Origin: Paragorgia papillata
Taxonomy: Eukaryota > Cnidaria > Anthozoa > Scleralcyonacea > Coralliidae
Assembly: GCA_035771165.1 (NCBI GenBank)
Contig: JAWNZC010000344.1
Coordinates: forward strand, 332,501 to 396,500
DNA: 64,000 bases
Reading direction: 5' to 3'
A model generated the notes under the pieces. That model did no database searches and had not been told where the DNA came from. It saw only the letters and a program-made list of their open reading frames with translations. A program made the translations under genes and the position numbers. Positions 39,701-52,100 of the stretch are shown in pieces. Positions within the stretch are counted from its first letter, which is position 1, and each line of letters begins with the position of its first letter.

Positions 39701-40900
39701 AAGTCTATGCAGCAATAAAGAAGTAGCTGAATCCAAATCTTTGCATCATATACTGTAGTTACATGTATATGCCCCCTGGACATTTTGCCTGAAGTGTGCA
39801 TAAAAAATCGGTATTTTGCATTGAGAGTAAATAACAATTAATGGAGAATATTTGTTGATAATGAAATATCCACCAGCCATAGAATGTTTGCATTCTTGAC
39901 GCATTAAAAATACACAATCATAGTATGTCAATATGCAATTGTCAGGATAGTACACTATATGTATAGATCTTCATGTGTATTCAGTTTGACAAGTTCCAAT
40001 TTGTTCCATAACAGGAAAATTACATCATGAATTCCTCATTAAACGCTGTTTCTTTATGATTCTCTATATCCCAACATGCTGTATAATTTTGCAGAATTAA
40101 TATAAACTGAGAAAGTCCTGTCTTCAAATAATGTCTCTTGAAGAAGTGTTGAAATATTCTGATTTGGTATCATAACATCTGTAACAGTTTCCAGACATCA
40201 GTGGACTTGAATGGTGAAAACTTGGTGTAAAATGTTGAAGATGTATACTTTTGTGGACTACGAGATCTTTTTTTGGTTGACAATTTGAGACTTGTATATA
40301 CATTTTAGATGTTGCACCAGTCATTTTCTATAAAAAGTGGAAAAAGAAAGCCTTCGATTAAAAGATAGAATATATATTATATTTTCTCAACATAATAACT
40401 ATTCTTGAGTAGTACATGTAGGAATTAGAGTAAATTAGAGAAAAGAACTTACCTGCTATAGCTGTATGTCCAGTTAGCATGAGTCTGTTTTCCCAGCGTA
40501 CAAGCTTTTGTTGAAGTAATAAAATTACTTCATGCAAAGTTGTTCCCATTATGTGGGAACAATGTAATTTTTGTTTTATAGCACTTATTCGTTTATTTTG
40601 AAAAAGTAATTATTTTTTATTCATAATAATTCATAGAAATATTTGGTAATCATTCATCAAATTTGATACAAAGCAACATATTAAATCAATTGCATCTTCA
40701 TATACTTTGTTTCAAGTGCTTCTTGTTTAAAAAAATTCTGCTCTTATTTCTTGTAAATGGCAGTTTTAAAGTGAACAGCTATTTTGCAATCCCTCCAATA
40801 TTCAGTACTCATGATCAGGCCCTTTCTCGAAATATGAGCAACTGAAATATAGATAAGTTATTGGGCCGAGAAGCGTATTTAGCTTGCCTTAGTCCTCCCT
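39701..40900. other. Intergenic DNA, nothing recognised
   Basis: No supported gene or repeat structure; AT-rich and low in long open frames. Confidence 0.5.
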
Positions 40901-40924
40901 GGCAGCCTCATCTTCACTCCAATC

Positions 40925-41300
40925 ATCATTCTGGTATTTTCTTAGAGTGACTTAGACTGAGTAAGACTGCCTTAGGCTGCCTTAGACTGCCTTATACCAC
41001 CTTAGACTGCCTTAAACCACCTTAGACGTACTGCCTTAGACCTCCTTAGACTGCCTTAGAATGACTTAGGCTGACTTAGACTACCTTAAGCTGCCTTAGG
41101 CTGCCTTAGACTGCCTTATACCACCTTAGACTGCCTTAAACCACCTTAGACGTACTACCTTAAACCTCCTTAGACTGCCTTAGAATGACTTGGGCTGCCT
41201 TAGGCTGCCTTAGACTGCCTTATACCACCTTAGACTGCCTTAAACCACCTTAGACGTACTACCTTAAACCTCCTTAGACCGACTTAGACTACCTTAGATT
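40925..41300. repeat. CCTTAGACTG-type minisatellite
   Basis: About 35 copies of a 10-11 bp step (CCTTAGACTG, with variants CCTTATACCA, CCTTAAACCA, CCTTAGACGTA) are arranged in three larger blocks of about 110-125 bp. It directly abuts the 3' end of the Helentron gene and overlaps its stop region, so it may mark the element's 3' end. Confidence 0.85.
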
Positions 41301-43073
41301 GAATGATACCAATCTTTTTATGATCACTAAAATAGGTTTCTAAAATCCCTGAATTTACAGTTTGAGAGGTGGTTTTGGAGAATATATGATCAATGACAGT
41401 TTTATTATCTGTTGTGTAGTCTGATATTAATTGTACATAGCTATTGTCTCTTACCATTACATTGTACAAAGGCCTTCTATCTGTTTCACTGAGCCAGTTT
41501 ACATTGAAATCTCCTATTATTACACTTTCATCCCCAGATACTTCAAGAAGAATTTCTCTCAATGCTGAACACAGTTGACTAATAGAAACTTTTGGCGAAC
41601 GATATACGGCAACCATTGTCAAGTTGGGATGATTTGTTACTTTGATCATAGTGAATTCTATAGAATTAATGTTGCAGCTGTAAGGAAAACCAGCAACAAA
41701 TGGCACTCTGCTGTATACCGCTGTACCATAATAGGGTCGTCCATTGTTTACACAAGAGTGAGTGTCATTACGAAATAACTCAAAACCATCGATGGTGTAG
41801 ATTTCATTTGGCTCTGTCGGATTGAACCTTGTCTCTGTAAATACTGCTATATCGCTAGAGAGATAATTAAAATCTTTACGAACGTCTTCAATGTGTTTAT
41901 GGAGTGAACGTGCATTTAGATAACATAATTTCAAAACTGAATCATCATTTATTTTGTACAATGGAGAGATACAAATTTGGAGGCTTCTTTCTGTTCTCAA
42001 CTCTTCCATTTCATTTACAACTTTAGGATAAACGGAAATTTTGTCTTCACAAAGGTCAGTTACATACAATCCTTCAATCGTAGTTACTCGGCTTAATGCA
42101 ACATAATGTATGTGGGGAATTGCTCTTCGAGTGTTAAGGTTAACAACAATTTCAGTTTGAGTATCACCTTGAGATCTATGTACAGTCGTAACAGCAGCTA
42201 GTCGTAATGGAAATTGCTTTCTGACAACTTGAGCTGTTCTATTTCTACCAACAGCGAATTGTGTGGTGACAGGTTTAATTGGCGTCCATGTACTTGGAAT
42301 ATTAATATTATTTTGTTGATAAAGCAGTCTGTTTTCACGTCTTGTTTTCTTACCAACTTCTTGTTGATCAAACTCAACCCATATTATACCAGAAGGTTTT
42401 CCAAGTTGATGTAACTGTACTAATTTTATAATATTACTGGCACCATTTGTCAAACCATCATCAGTTCTTACATTTATGGCAATTTCAGTTCCTTCACCTT
42501 CAGCAATCTGGAGCTTTGAAGTGAGCTGTTTAGTCTTTCTTGGGTCGTTTGGAATTTGCTTCATTAATTTGTCTCTGAGTTCTGCAGAATTAGCGCCTAT
42601 GACACTGTCGTGAGCTTTTATTGTGTATTTTGCCCCTGTTGCTGCTTTATAAACTTTGTCATTAAATTCATCAACATTCAAGTTTTGTATAAATAAATGA
42701 GGTGCTTGGTTTGGACAGTTGTGTTCTGGAACTATTCTTTCTTTAATCTTCAAAATATCATCCTCAGTATGATTTCCTTCTCTTAATCTATTTAAAATTT
42801 CTGCAAATGCTTCACTCTCTCTTTGTCGCATTATTTCATGTAGTTCAAACATCCTAAAGTGTTGTTGCGATAAATTTGGAGTAAGAACACCATATTCTGA
42901 GTTATCAAAATCTTTGAATATAAAACCATCCATGACTGGTTTTAATTGAAATAAATCACCAATTGCAATTATGCTTACACATCCAAAATCTTCCTTGCTA
43001 CCTTTAATGTCTTTCAGTCGAATATTTATTTGAACATTAAACATACTATTTCCAACCATAGATATTTCATCTA
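41284..43073 (-). pseudogene. Helentron helicase C-terminal half plus AP-like endonuclease
   Basis: On the minus strand, from 43073, the frame starts at the Walker B motif (DEISMVG). It continues through PIF1-type helicase motifs (AIGDLFQLKPV, TTVHRSQGDT, HYVALSRVTT). After a linker it enters an endonuclease/exonuclease/phosphatase domain: CYLNARSLHKHIEDV, VFTETRFNP, IIGDFNVNW and the catalytic SDH in YFSDHKKIG. It ends at a stop at 41284. PIF1 helicase fused to such an endonuclease is characteristic of Helentrons (HelitronY). The frame is open over about 597 codons. The first half of the helicase (Walker A) lies 18 kb away at 61110-61465 on the far side of the tandem array. Confidence 0.9.
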
Positions 43074-43155
43074 CAATCCTGGACAAAATTGTTGGGCCAC
43101 TTTGCCGATTTTGCCGATTTACGCATAGTGTCCCAAGCACTTTTGTCCAGGATTG
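43074..43155. repeat. First 82-bp palindromic module (left end of array)
   Basis: It starts CAATCCTGGACAAAATTG and ends CAATCCTGGACAAAAGTG when read on the other strand. The inner parts also pair (GGGCCACT / AGTGTCCC, one mismatch), so the whole module is close to one palindrome. It has the look of a TA-inserting miniature element. Confidence 0.85.
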
Positions 43156-46100
43156 TCTGAAAATGACGAATTAAACAAAATCGAAGAAAAAACCAATTTG
43201 GGGGCAGCGATTCTGCGCAGTTTGCCCGAAAATGACATAAATACGCTCCCACATGCATGAACAACAAATTGTTTGTGGGGTATAGAAGGTTTGGTGAATA
43301 TGCAAATTAAATAGAGCTCTCGTGCGGGTGGTACCGGTGCGGGTGGGAACTCTGCAGAGACTCTGCTCCAGCGATCCCTTCCCCATTGAGGGGGTAAGGG
43401 GGAGCAGAGATGGGGGCTCTTTTATTAAACTGTATATCTTTTGCAATGTTACAAAGTTAAAAAGCTGTGTTTTATTGAAAAATCATAAACTCGTCATTTT
43501 CAGACATCTGAAATGACGAATTAAACAAAATCGAAGAAAAAACCAATTTGGGGGCGGCGATTCTGCGCAGTTTGCTCGAAAATGACATAAATACGCTCCC
43601 ACATGCATGAACAACAAATTGTTTGTGGGGTATAGAAGGTTTGGTGAATATGCAAATTAAATAGAGCTCTCGTGCGGGTGGTGCGGGTGGGAACTTTGCA
43701 GAGACTCTGCTCCAGTGATCCCTTCCCATTGAGGGGGAGCAGAGATGGGGGCTCTTTTATTAAACTGTATATCTTTTGCAATGTTACAAAGTTAAAAAGC
43801 TGTGTTTTATTGAAAAATCATAAACTCGTCATTTTCAGACAATCCTGGACAAAATTGTTGGGCCACTTTGCCGATTTTGACGATCTTCGCATAGTGTCCC
43901 AAGCACTTTTGTCCTGGATTGTCTGAAAATGACGAATTAAACAAAATCGAAGAAAAAAATAATTTGGGGCCGGCGATTCTCCGCAGTTTGCTCGAAAATG
44001 ACATAAATACGCTCCCACGTGCATGAACAACAAATTGTTTGTGGGGTATAGAAGGTTTGGTGAATATGCAAATTAAATGGAGCTCTCGTGCGGGTGGTAC
44101 CGGTGCGGGTGGGAACTCTGCAGAGACTCTGCTCCAGTGATCCCTTCCCCATTGAGGGGGTAAGGGGGAGGAGAGATGGAGGCTCTTTTATTAAACTGTA
44201 TATCTTTTGCAATGTTACAAAGTTAAAAAGTTGTGTTTTATTGAAAAATCATAAACTCGTCATTTTCAGACAATCCTGGAGAAAATTCTTGGGCCACTTT
44301 ACCGATTTTGACGATTTTCGCATAGTGTCCCAAGCACTTTTGTCTAGGATTGTCTGAAATGACGAATTAAACAAAATCGAAGAAAAAAACAATTTGGGGG
44401 CGGCGATTCTGCGCAGTTTGCTCGAAAATGACATAAATACACTCCCACATGCATGAACAACAAATTGTTTGTGGGGTATAGAAGGTTTGGTGAATATGCA
44501 AATTAAATAGAGCTCTCGTGCGGGTGGGACCGGTGCGGGTGGGAACTCTGCAGAGACTCTGCTCCAGTGATCCCTTCCCCATTGAGGGGGTAAGGGGGAG
44601 CAGAGATGGGGGCTCTTTTATTAAACTGTATATCTTTTGCAATGTTACAAAGTTAAAAAGCTGTGTTTTATTGAAAAAATCATAAACTCGTCATTTTCAG
44701 ACAATCCTGGACAAAATTGTTGGGCCACTTTGCCGATTTTGCCGATTTACGCATAGTGTCCAAGCACTTTTGTCCAGGATTGTCTGAAAATGACGAATTA
44801 AACAAAATCGAAGAAAAAACCAATTTGGGGGCAGCGATTCTGCGCAGTTTGCCCGAAAATGACATAAATACGCTCCCACATGCATGAACAACAAATTGTT
44901 TGTGGGGTATAGAAGGTTTGGTGAATATGCAAATTAAATACAACTCTCGTGCGGGTGGTACCGGTGCGGGTGGGAACTCTGCAGAGACTCTGCTCCAGTG
45001 ATCCCTTCCCCATTGAGGGGGTAAGGGGGAGCAGAGATGGGGGCTCTTTTATTAAACTGTATATCTTTTGCAATGTTACAAAGTTAAAAAGCTGTGTTTT
45101 ATTGAAAAATCATAAACTCGTCATTTTCAGACATCTGAAAATGACGAATTAAACAAAATCGAAGAAAAAACCAATTTGGGGGCGGCGATTCTGCGCAGTT
45201 TGCTCGAAAATGACATAAATACGCTCCCACATGCATGAACAACAAATTGTTTGTGGGGTATAGAAGGTTTGGTGAATATGCAAATTAAATAGAGCTCTCG
45301 TGCGGGTGGTGCGGGTGGGAACTTTGCAGAGACTCTGCTCCAGTGATCCCTTCCCATTGAGGGGGAGCAGAGATGGGGGCTCTTTTATTAAACTGTATAT
45401 CTTTTGCAATGTTACAAAGTTAAAAAGCTGTGTTTTATTGAAAAATCATAAACTCGTCATTTTCAGACAATCCTGGAGAAAATTCTTGGGCCACTTTACC
45501 GATTTTGACGATCTTCGCATAGTGTCCCAAGCACTTTTGTCTAGGATTGTCTGAAATGACGAATTAAACAAAATCGAAGAAAAAAACAATTTGGGGGCGG
45601 CGATTCTGCGCAGTTTGCTCGAAAATGACATAAATACACTCCCACATGCATGAACAAGAAATTGTTTGTGGGGTATAGAAGGTTTGGTGAATATGCAAAT
45701 TAAATAGAGCTCTCGTGCGGGTGGGACCGGTGCGGGTGGGAACTCTGCAGAGACTCTGCTCCAGTGATCCCTTCCCCATTGAGGGGGTAAGGGGGAGCAG
45801 AGATGGGGGCTCTTTTATTAAACTGTATATCTTTTGCAATGTTACAAAGTTAAAAAGCTGTGTTTTATTGAAAAATCATAAACTCGTCATTTTCAGACAT
45901 CTGAAAATGACGAATTAAACAAAATCGAAGAAAAAACCAATTTGGGGGCGGCGATTCTGCGCAGTTTGCTCGAAAATGAGATAAATACGCTCCCACATGC
46001 ATGAACAACAAATTGTTTGTGGGGTATAGAAGGTTTGGTGAATATGCAAATTAAATAGAGCTCTCGTGCGGGTGGTGCGGGTGGGAACTTTGCAGAGACT

Positions 46101-49100
46101 CTGCTCCAGTGATCCCTTCCCATTGAGGGGGAGCAGAGATGGGGGCTCTTTTATTAAACTGTATATCTTTTGCAATGTTACAAAGTTAAAAAGCTGTGTT
46201 TTATTGAAAAATCATAAACTCGTCATTTTCAGACAATCCTGGACAAAATTGTTGGGCCACTTTGCCGATTTTGCCGATTTACGCATAGTGTCCCAAGCAC
46301 TTTTGTCCAGGATTGTCTGAAAATGACGAATTAAACAAAATCGAAGAAAAAACCAATTTGGGGGCAGCGATTCTGCGCAGTTTGCCCGAAAATGACATAA
46401 ATACGCTCCCACATGCATGAACAACAAATTGTTTGTGGGGTATAGAAGGTTTGGTGAATATGCAAATTAAATAGAACTTTCGTGCGGGTGGTACCGGTGC
46501 GGGTGGGAACTCTGCAGAGACTCTGCTCCAGTGATCCCTTCCCCATTGAGGGGGTAAGGGGGAGCAGAGATGGGGGCTCTTTTATTAAACTGTATATCTT
46601 TTGCAATGTTACAAAGTTAAAAAGCTGTGTTTTATTGAAAAATCATAAACTCGTCATTTTCAGACATCTGAAAATGACGAATTAAACAAAATCGAAGAAA
46701 AAACCCAATTTGGCGGCGGCGATTCTGCGCAGTTTGCTCGAAAATGACATAAATACGCTCCCACATGCATGAACAACAAATTGTTTGTGGGGTATAGAAG
46801 GTTTGGTGAATATGCAAATTAAATAGAGCTCTCGTGCGGGTGGTGCGGGTGGGAACTTTGCAGAGACTCTGCTCCAGTGATCCCTTCCCATTGAGGGGGA
46901 GCAGAGATGGGGGCTCTTTTATTAAACTGTATATCTTTTGCAATGTTACAAAGTTAAAAAGCTGTGTTTTATTGAAAAATCATAAACTCGTCATTTTCAG
47001 ACAATCCTGGATAAAATTGTTGGGCCACTTTGCCGATTTTGACGATCTTCGCATAGTGTCCCAAGCACTTTTCTCCTGGATTGTCTGAAAATGACGAATT
47101 AAACAAAATCGAAGAAAAAAATAATTTGGGGGCGGCGATTCTCCGCAGTTTGCTCGAAAATGACATAAATACGCTCCCACGTGCATGAACAACAAATTGT
47201 TTGTGGGGTATAGAAGGTTTGGTGAATATGCAAATTAAATGGAGCTCTCGTGCGGGTGGTACCGGTGCGGGTGGGAACTCTGCAGAGACTCTGCTCCAGT
47301 GATCCCTTCCCCATTGAGGGGGTAAGGGGGAGGAGAGATGGGGGCTCTTTTATTAAACTGTATATCTTTTGCAATGTTACAAAGTTAAAAAGCTGTGTTT
47401 TATTGAAAAATCATAAACTCGTCATTTTCAGACAATCCTGGAGAAAATTCTTGGGCCACTTTACCGATTTTGACGATTTTCGCATAGTGTCCCAAGCACT
47501 TTTGTCTAGGATTGTCTGAAATGACGAATTAAACAAAATCGAAGAAAAAAACAATTTGGGGGCGGCGATTCTGCGCAGTTTGCTCGAAAATGACATAAAT
47601 ACACTCCCACATGCATGAACAACAAATTGTTTGTGGGGTATAGAAGGTTTGGTGAATATGCAAATTAAATAGAGCTCTCGTGCGGGTGGGACCGGTGCGG
47701 GTGGGAACTCTGCAGAGACTCTGCTCCAGTGATCCCTTCCCCATTGAGGGGGTAAGGGGGAGCAGAGATGGGGGCTCTTTTATTAAACTGTATATCTTTT
47801 GCAATGTTACAAAGTTAAAAAGCTGTGTTTTATTGAAAAATCATAAACTCGTCATTTTCAGACAATCCTGGACAAAATTGTTGGGCCACTTTGCCGATTT
47901 TGCCGATTTACGCATAGTGTCCCAAGCACTTTTGTCCAGGATTGTCTGAAAATGACGAATTAAACAAAATCGAAGAAAAAACCAATTTGGGGGCAGCGAT
48001 TCTGCGCAGTTTGCCCGAAAATGACATAAATAGGCTCCCACATGCATGAACAACAAATTGTTTGTGGGGTATAGAAGGTTTGGTGAATATGCAAATTAAA
48101 TAGAGCTCTCGTACGGGTGGTACCGGTGCGGGTGGGAACTCTGCAGAGACTCTGCTCCAGTGATCCCTTCCCCATTGAGGGGGTAAGGGCTAGCAGAGAT
48201 GGGGGCTCTTTTATTAAACTGTATATCTTTTGCAATGTTACAAAGTTAAAAAGCTGTGTTTTATTGAAAAATCATAAACTCGTCATTTTCAGACATCTGA
48301 AAATGACGAATTAAACAAAATCGAAGAAAAAAACAATTTGGGGGCGGCGATTCTGCGCAGTTTGCTCGAAAATGACATAAATACGCTCCCACATGCATGA
48401 ACAACAAATTGTTTGTGGGGTATAGAAGGTTTGGTGAATATGCAAATTAAATAGAGCTCTCGTGCGGGTGGTGCGGGTGGGAACTTTGCAGAGACTCTGC
48501 TCCAGTGATCCCTTCCCATTGAGGGGGAGCAGAGATGGGGGCTCTTTTATTAAACTGTATATCTTTTGCAATGTTACAAAGTTAAAAAGCTGTGTTTTAT
48601 TGAAAAATCATAAACTCGTCATTTTCAGACAATCCTGGATAAAATTGTTGGGCCACTTTGCCGATTTTGACGATCTTCGCATAGTGTCCCAAGCACTTTT
48701 GTCCTGGATTGTCTGAAAATGACGAATTAAACAAAATCGGAGAAAAAAATAATTTGGGGGCGGCGATTCTCCGCAGTTTGCTCGAAAATGACATAAATAC
48801 GCTCCCACGTGCATGAACAACAAATTGTTTGTGGGGTATAGAAGGTTTGGTGAATATGCAAATTAAATGGAGCTCTCGTGCGGGTGGTACCGGTGCGGGT
48901 GGGAACTCTGCAGAGACTCTGCTCCAGTGATCCCTTCCCCATTGAGGGGGTAAGGGGGAGGAGAGATGGGGGCTCTTTTATTAAACTGTATATCTTTTGC
49001 AATGTTACAAAGTTAAAAAGCTGTGTTTTATTGAAAAATCATAAACTCGTCATTTTCAGACAATCCTGGAGAAAATTGTTGGGCCACTTTGCCGATTTTG

Positions 49101-52100
49101 CCGATTTACGCATAGTGTCCCAAGCACTTTTGTCCAGGATTGTCTGAAAATGACGAATTAAACAAAATCGAAGAAAAAACCAATTTGGGGGCAGCGATTC
49201 TGCGCAGTTTGCCCGAAAATGACATAAATACGCTCCCACATGCATGAACAACAAATTGTTTGTGGGGTATAGAAGGTTTGGTGAATATGCAAATTAAATA
49301 GAGCTCTCGTGCGGGTGGTACCGGTGCGGGTGGGAACTCTGCAGAGACTCTGCTCCAGTGATCCCTTCCCCATTGAGGGGGTAAGGGGGAGCAGAGATGG
49401 GGGCTCTTTTATTAAACTGTATATCTTTTGCAATGTTACAAAGTTAAAAAGCTGTGTTTTATTGAAAAATCATAAACTCGTCATTTTCAGACATCTGAAA
49501 ATGACGAATTAAACAAAATCGAAGAAAAAAACAATTTGGGGGCGGCGATTCTGCGCAGTTTGCTCGAAAATGACATAAATACGCTGCCACATGCATGAAC
49601 AACAAATTGTTTGTGGGGTATAGAAGGTTTGGTGAATATGCAAATTAAATAGAGCTCTCGTGCGGGTGGTGCGGGTGGGAACTTTGCAGAGACTCTGCTC
49701 CAGTGATCCCTTCCCATTGAGGGGGAGCAGAGATGGGGGCTCTTTTATTAAACTGTATATCTTTTGCAATGTTACAAAGTTAAAAAGCTGTGTTTTATTG
49801 AAAAATCATAAACTCGTCATTTTCAGACAATCCTGGAGAAAATTCTTGGGCCACTTTACCGATTTTGACGATTTTCGCATAGTGTCCCAAGCACTTTTGT
49901 CTAGGATTGTCTGAAATGACGAATTAAACAAAATCGAAGAAAAAAACAATTTGGGGGCGGCGATTCTCCGCAGTTTGCTCGAAAATGACATAAATACGCT
50001 CCCACGTGCATGAACAACAAATTGTTTGTGGGGTATAGAAGGTTTGGTGAATATGCAAATTAAATAGAGCTCTCGTGCGGGTGGGACCGGTGCGGGTGGG
50101 AACTCTGCAGAGACTCTGCTCCAGTGATCCCTTCCCCATTGAGGGGGTAAGGGGGAGCAGAGATGGGGGCTCTTTTATTAAACTGTATATCTTTTGCAAT
50201 GTTACAAAGTTAAAAAGCTGTGTTTTATTGAAAAATCATAAACTCGTCATTTTCAGACAATCCTGGACAAAATTGTTGGGCCACTTTGCCGATTTTGCCG
50301 ATTTACGCATAGTGTCCCAAGCACTTTTGTCCAGGATTGTCTGAAAATGACGAATTAAACAAAATCGAAGAAAAAAACAATTTGGGGGCAGCGATTCTGC
50401 GCAGTTTGCCCGAAAATGACATAAATACGCTCCCACATGCATGAACAACAAATTGTTTGTGGGGTATAGAAGGTTTGGTGAATATGCAAATTAAATAGAG
50501 CTCTCGTGCGGGTGGGACCGGTGCGGGTGGGAACTCTGCAGAGACTCTGCTCCAGTGATCCCTTCCCCATTGAGGGGGTAAGGGGGAGCAGAGATGGGGG
50601 CTCTTTTATTAAACTGTATATCTTTTGCAATGTTACAAAGTTAAAAAGCTGTGTTTTATTGAAAAATCATAAACTCGTCATTTTCAGACAATCCTGGACA
50701 AAATTGTTGGGCCACTTTGCCGATTTTGCCGATTTACGCATAGTGTCCCAAGCACTTTTGTCCAGGATTGTCTGAAAATGACGAATTAAACAAAATCGAA
50801 GAAAAAAACAATTTGGGGGCAGCGATTCTGCGCAGTTTGCCCGAAAATGACATAAATAGGCTCCCACATGCATGAACAACAAATTGTTTGTGGGGTATAG
50901 AAGGTTTGGTGAATATGCAAATTAAATAGAGCTCTCGTACGGGTGGTACCGGTGCGGGTGGGAACTCTGCAGAGACTCTGCTCCAGTGATCCCTTCCCCA
51001 TTGAGGGGGTAAGGGGTAGCAGAGATGGGGGCTCTTTTATTAAACTGTATATCTTTTGCAATGTTACAAAGTTAAAAAGCTGTGTTTTATTGAAAAATCA
51101 TAAACTCGTCATTTTCAGACATCTGAAAATGACGAATTAAACAAAATCGAAGAAAAAAACAATTTGGGGGCGGCGATTCTGCGCAGTTTGCTCGAAAATG
51201 ACATAAATACGCTCCCACATGCATGAACAACAAATTGTTTGTGGGGTATAGAAGGTTTGGTGAATATGCAAATTAAATAGAGCTCTCGTGCGGGTGGTGC
51301 GGGTGGGAACTTTGCAGAGACTCTGCTCCAGTGATCCCTTCCCATTGAGGGGGAGCAGAGATGGGGGCTCTTTTATTAAACTGTATATCTTTTGCAATGT
51401 TACAAAGTTAAAAAGCTGTGTTTTTATTGAAAAATCATAAACTCGTCATTTTCAGACAATCCTGGATAAAATTGTTGGGCCACTTTGCCGATTTTGACGA
51501 TCTTCGCATAGTGTCCCAAGCACTTTTGTCCTGGATTGTCTGAAAATGACGAATTAAACAAAATCGAAGAAAAAAATAATTTGGGGGCGGCGATTCTCCG
51601 CAGTTTGCTCGAAAATGACATAAATACGCTCCCACGTGCATGAACAACAAATTGTTTGTGGGGTATAGAAGGTTTGGTGAATATGCAAATTAAATGGAGC
51701 TCTCGTGCGGGTGGTACCGGTGCGGGTGGGAACTCTGCAGAGACTCTGCTCCAGTGATCCCTTCCCCATTGAGGGGGTAAGGGGGAGGAGAGATGGGGGC
51801 TCTTTTATTAAACTGTATATCTTTTGCAATGTTACAAAGTTAAAAAGCTGTGTTTTATTGAAAAATCATAAACTCGTCATTTTCAGACAATCCTGGAGAA
51901 AATTGTTGGGCCACTTTGCCGATTTTGCCGATTTACGCATAGTGTCCCAAGCACTTTTGTCCAGGATTGTCTGAAAATGACGAATTAAACAAAATCGAAG
52001 AAAAAACCAATTTGGGGGAAGCGATTCTGCGCAGTTTGCCCGAAAATGACATAAATACGCTCTCACATGCATGAACAACAAATTGTTTGTGGGGTATAGA

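Noticed and set aside
31384..43073. OTU fragment at 31.4-32.1 kb as the N-terminal part of the same Helentron copy as the helicase
   Set aside because: On the minus strand it lies downstream of the helicase-endonuclease, with a LINE and other elements between, so it is more likely a separate fragment.
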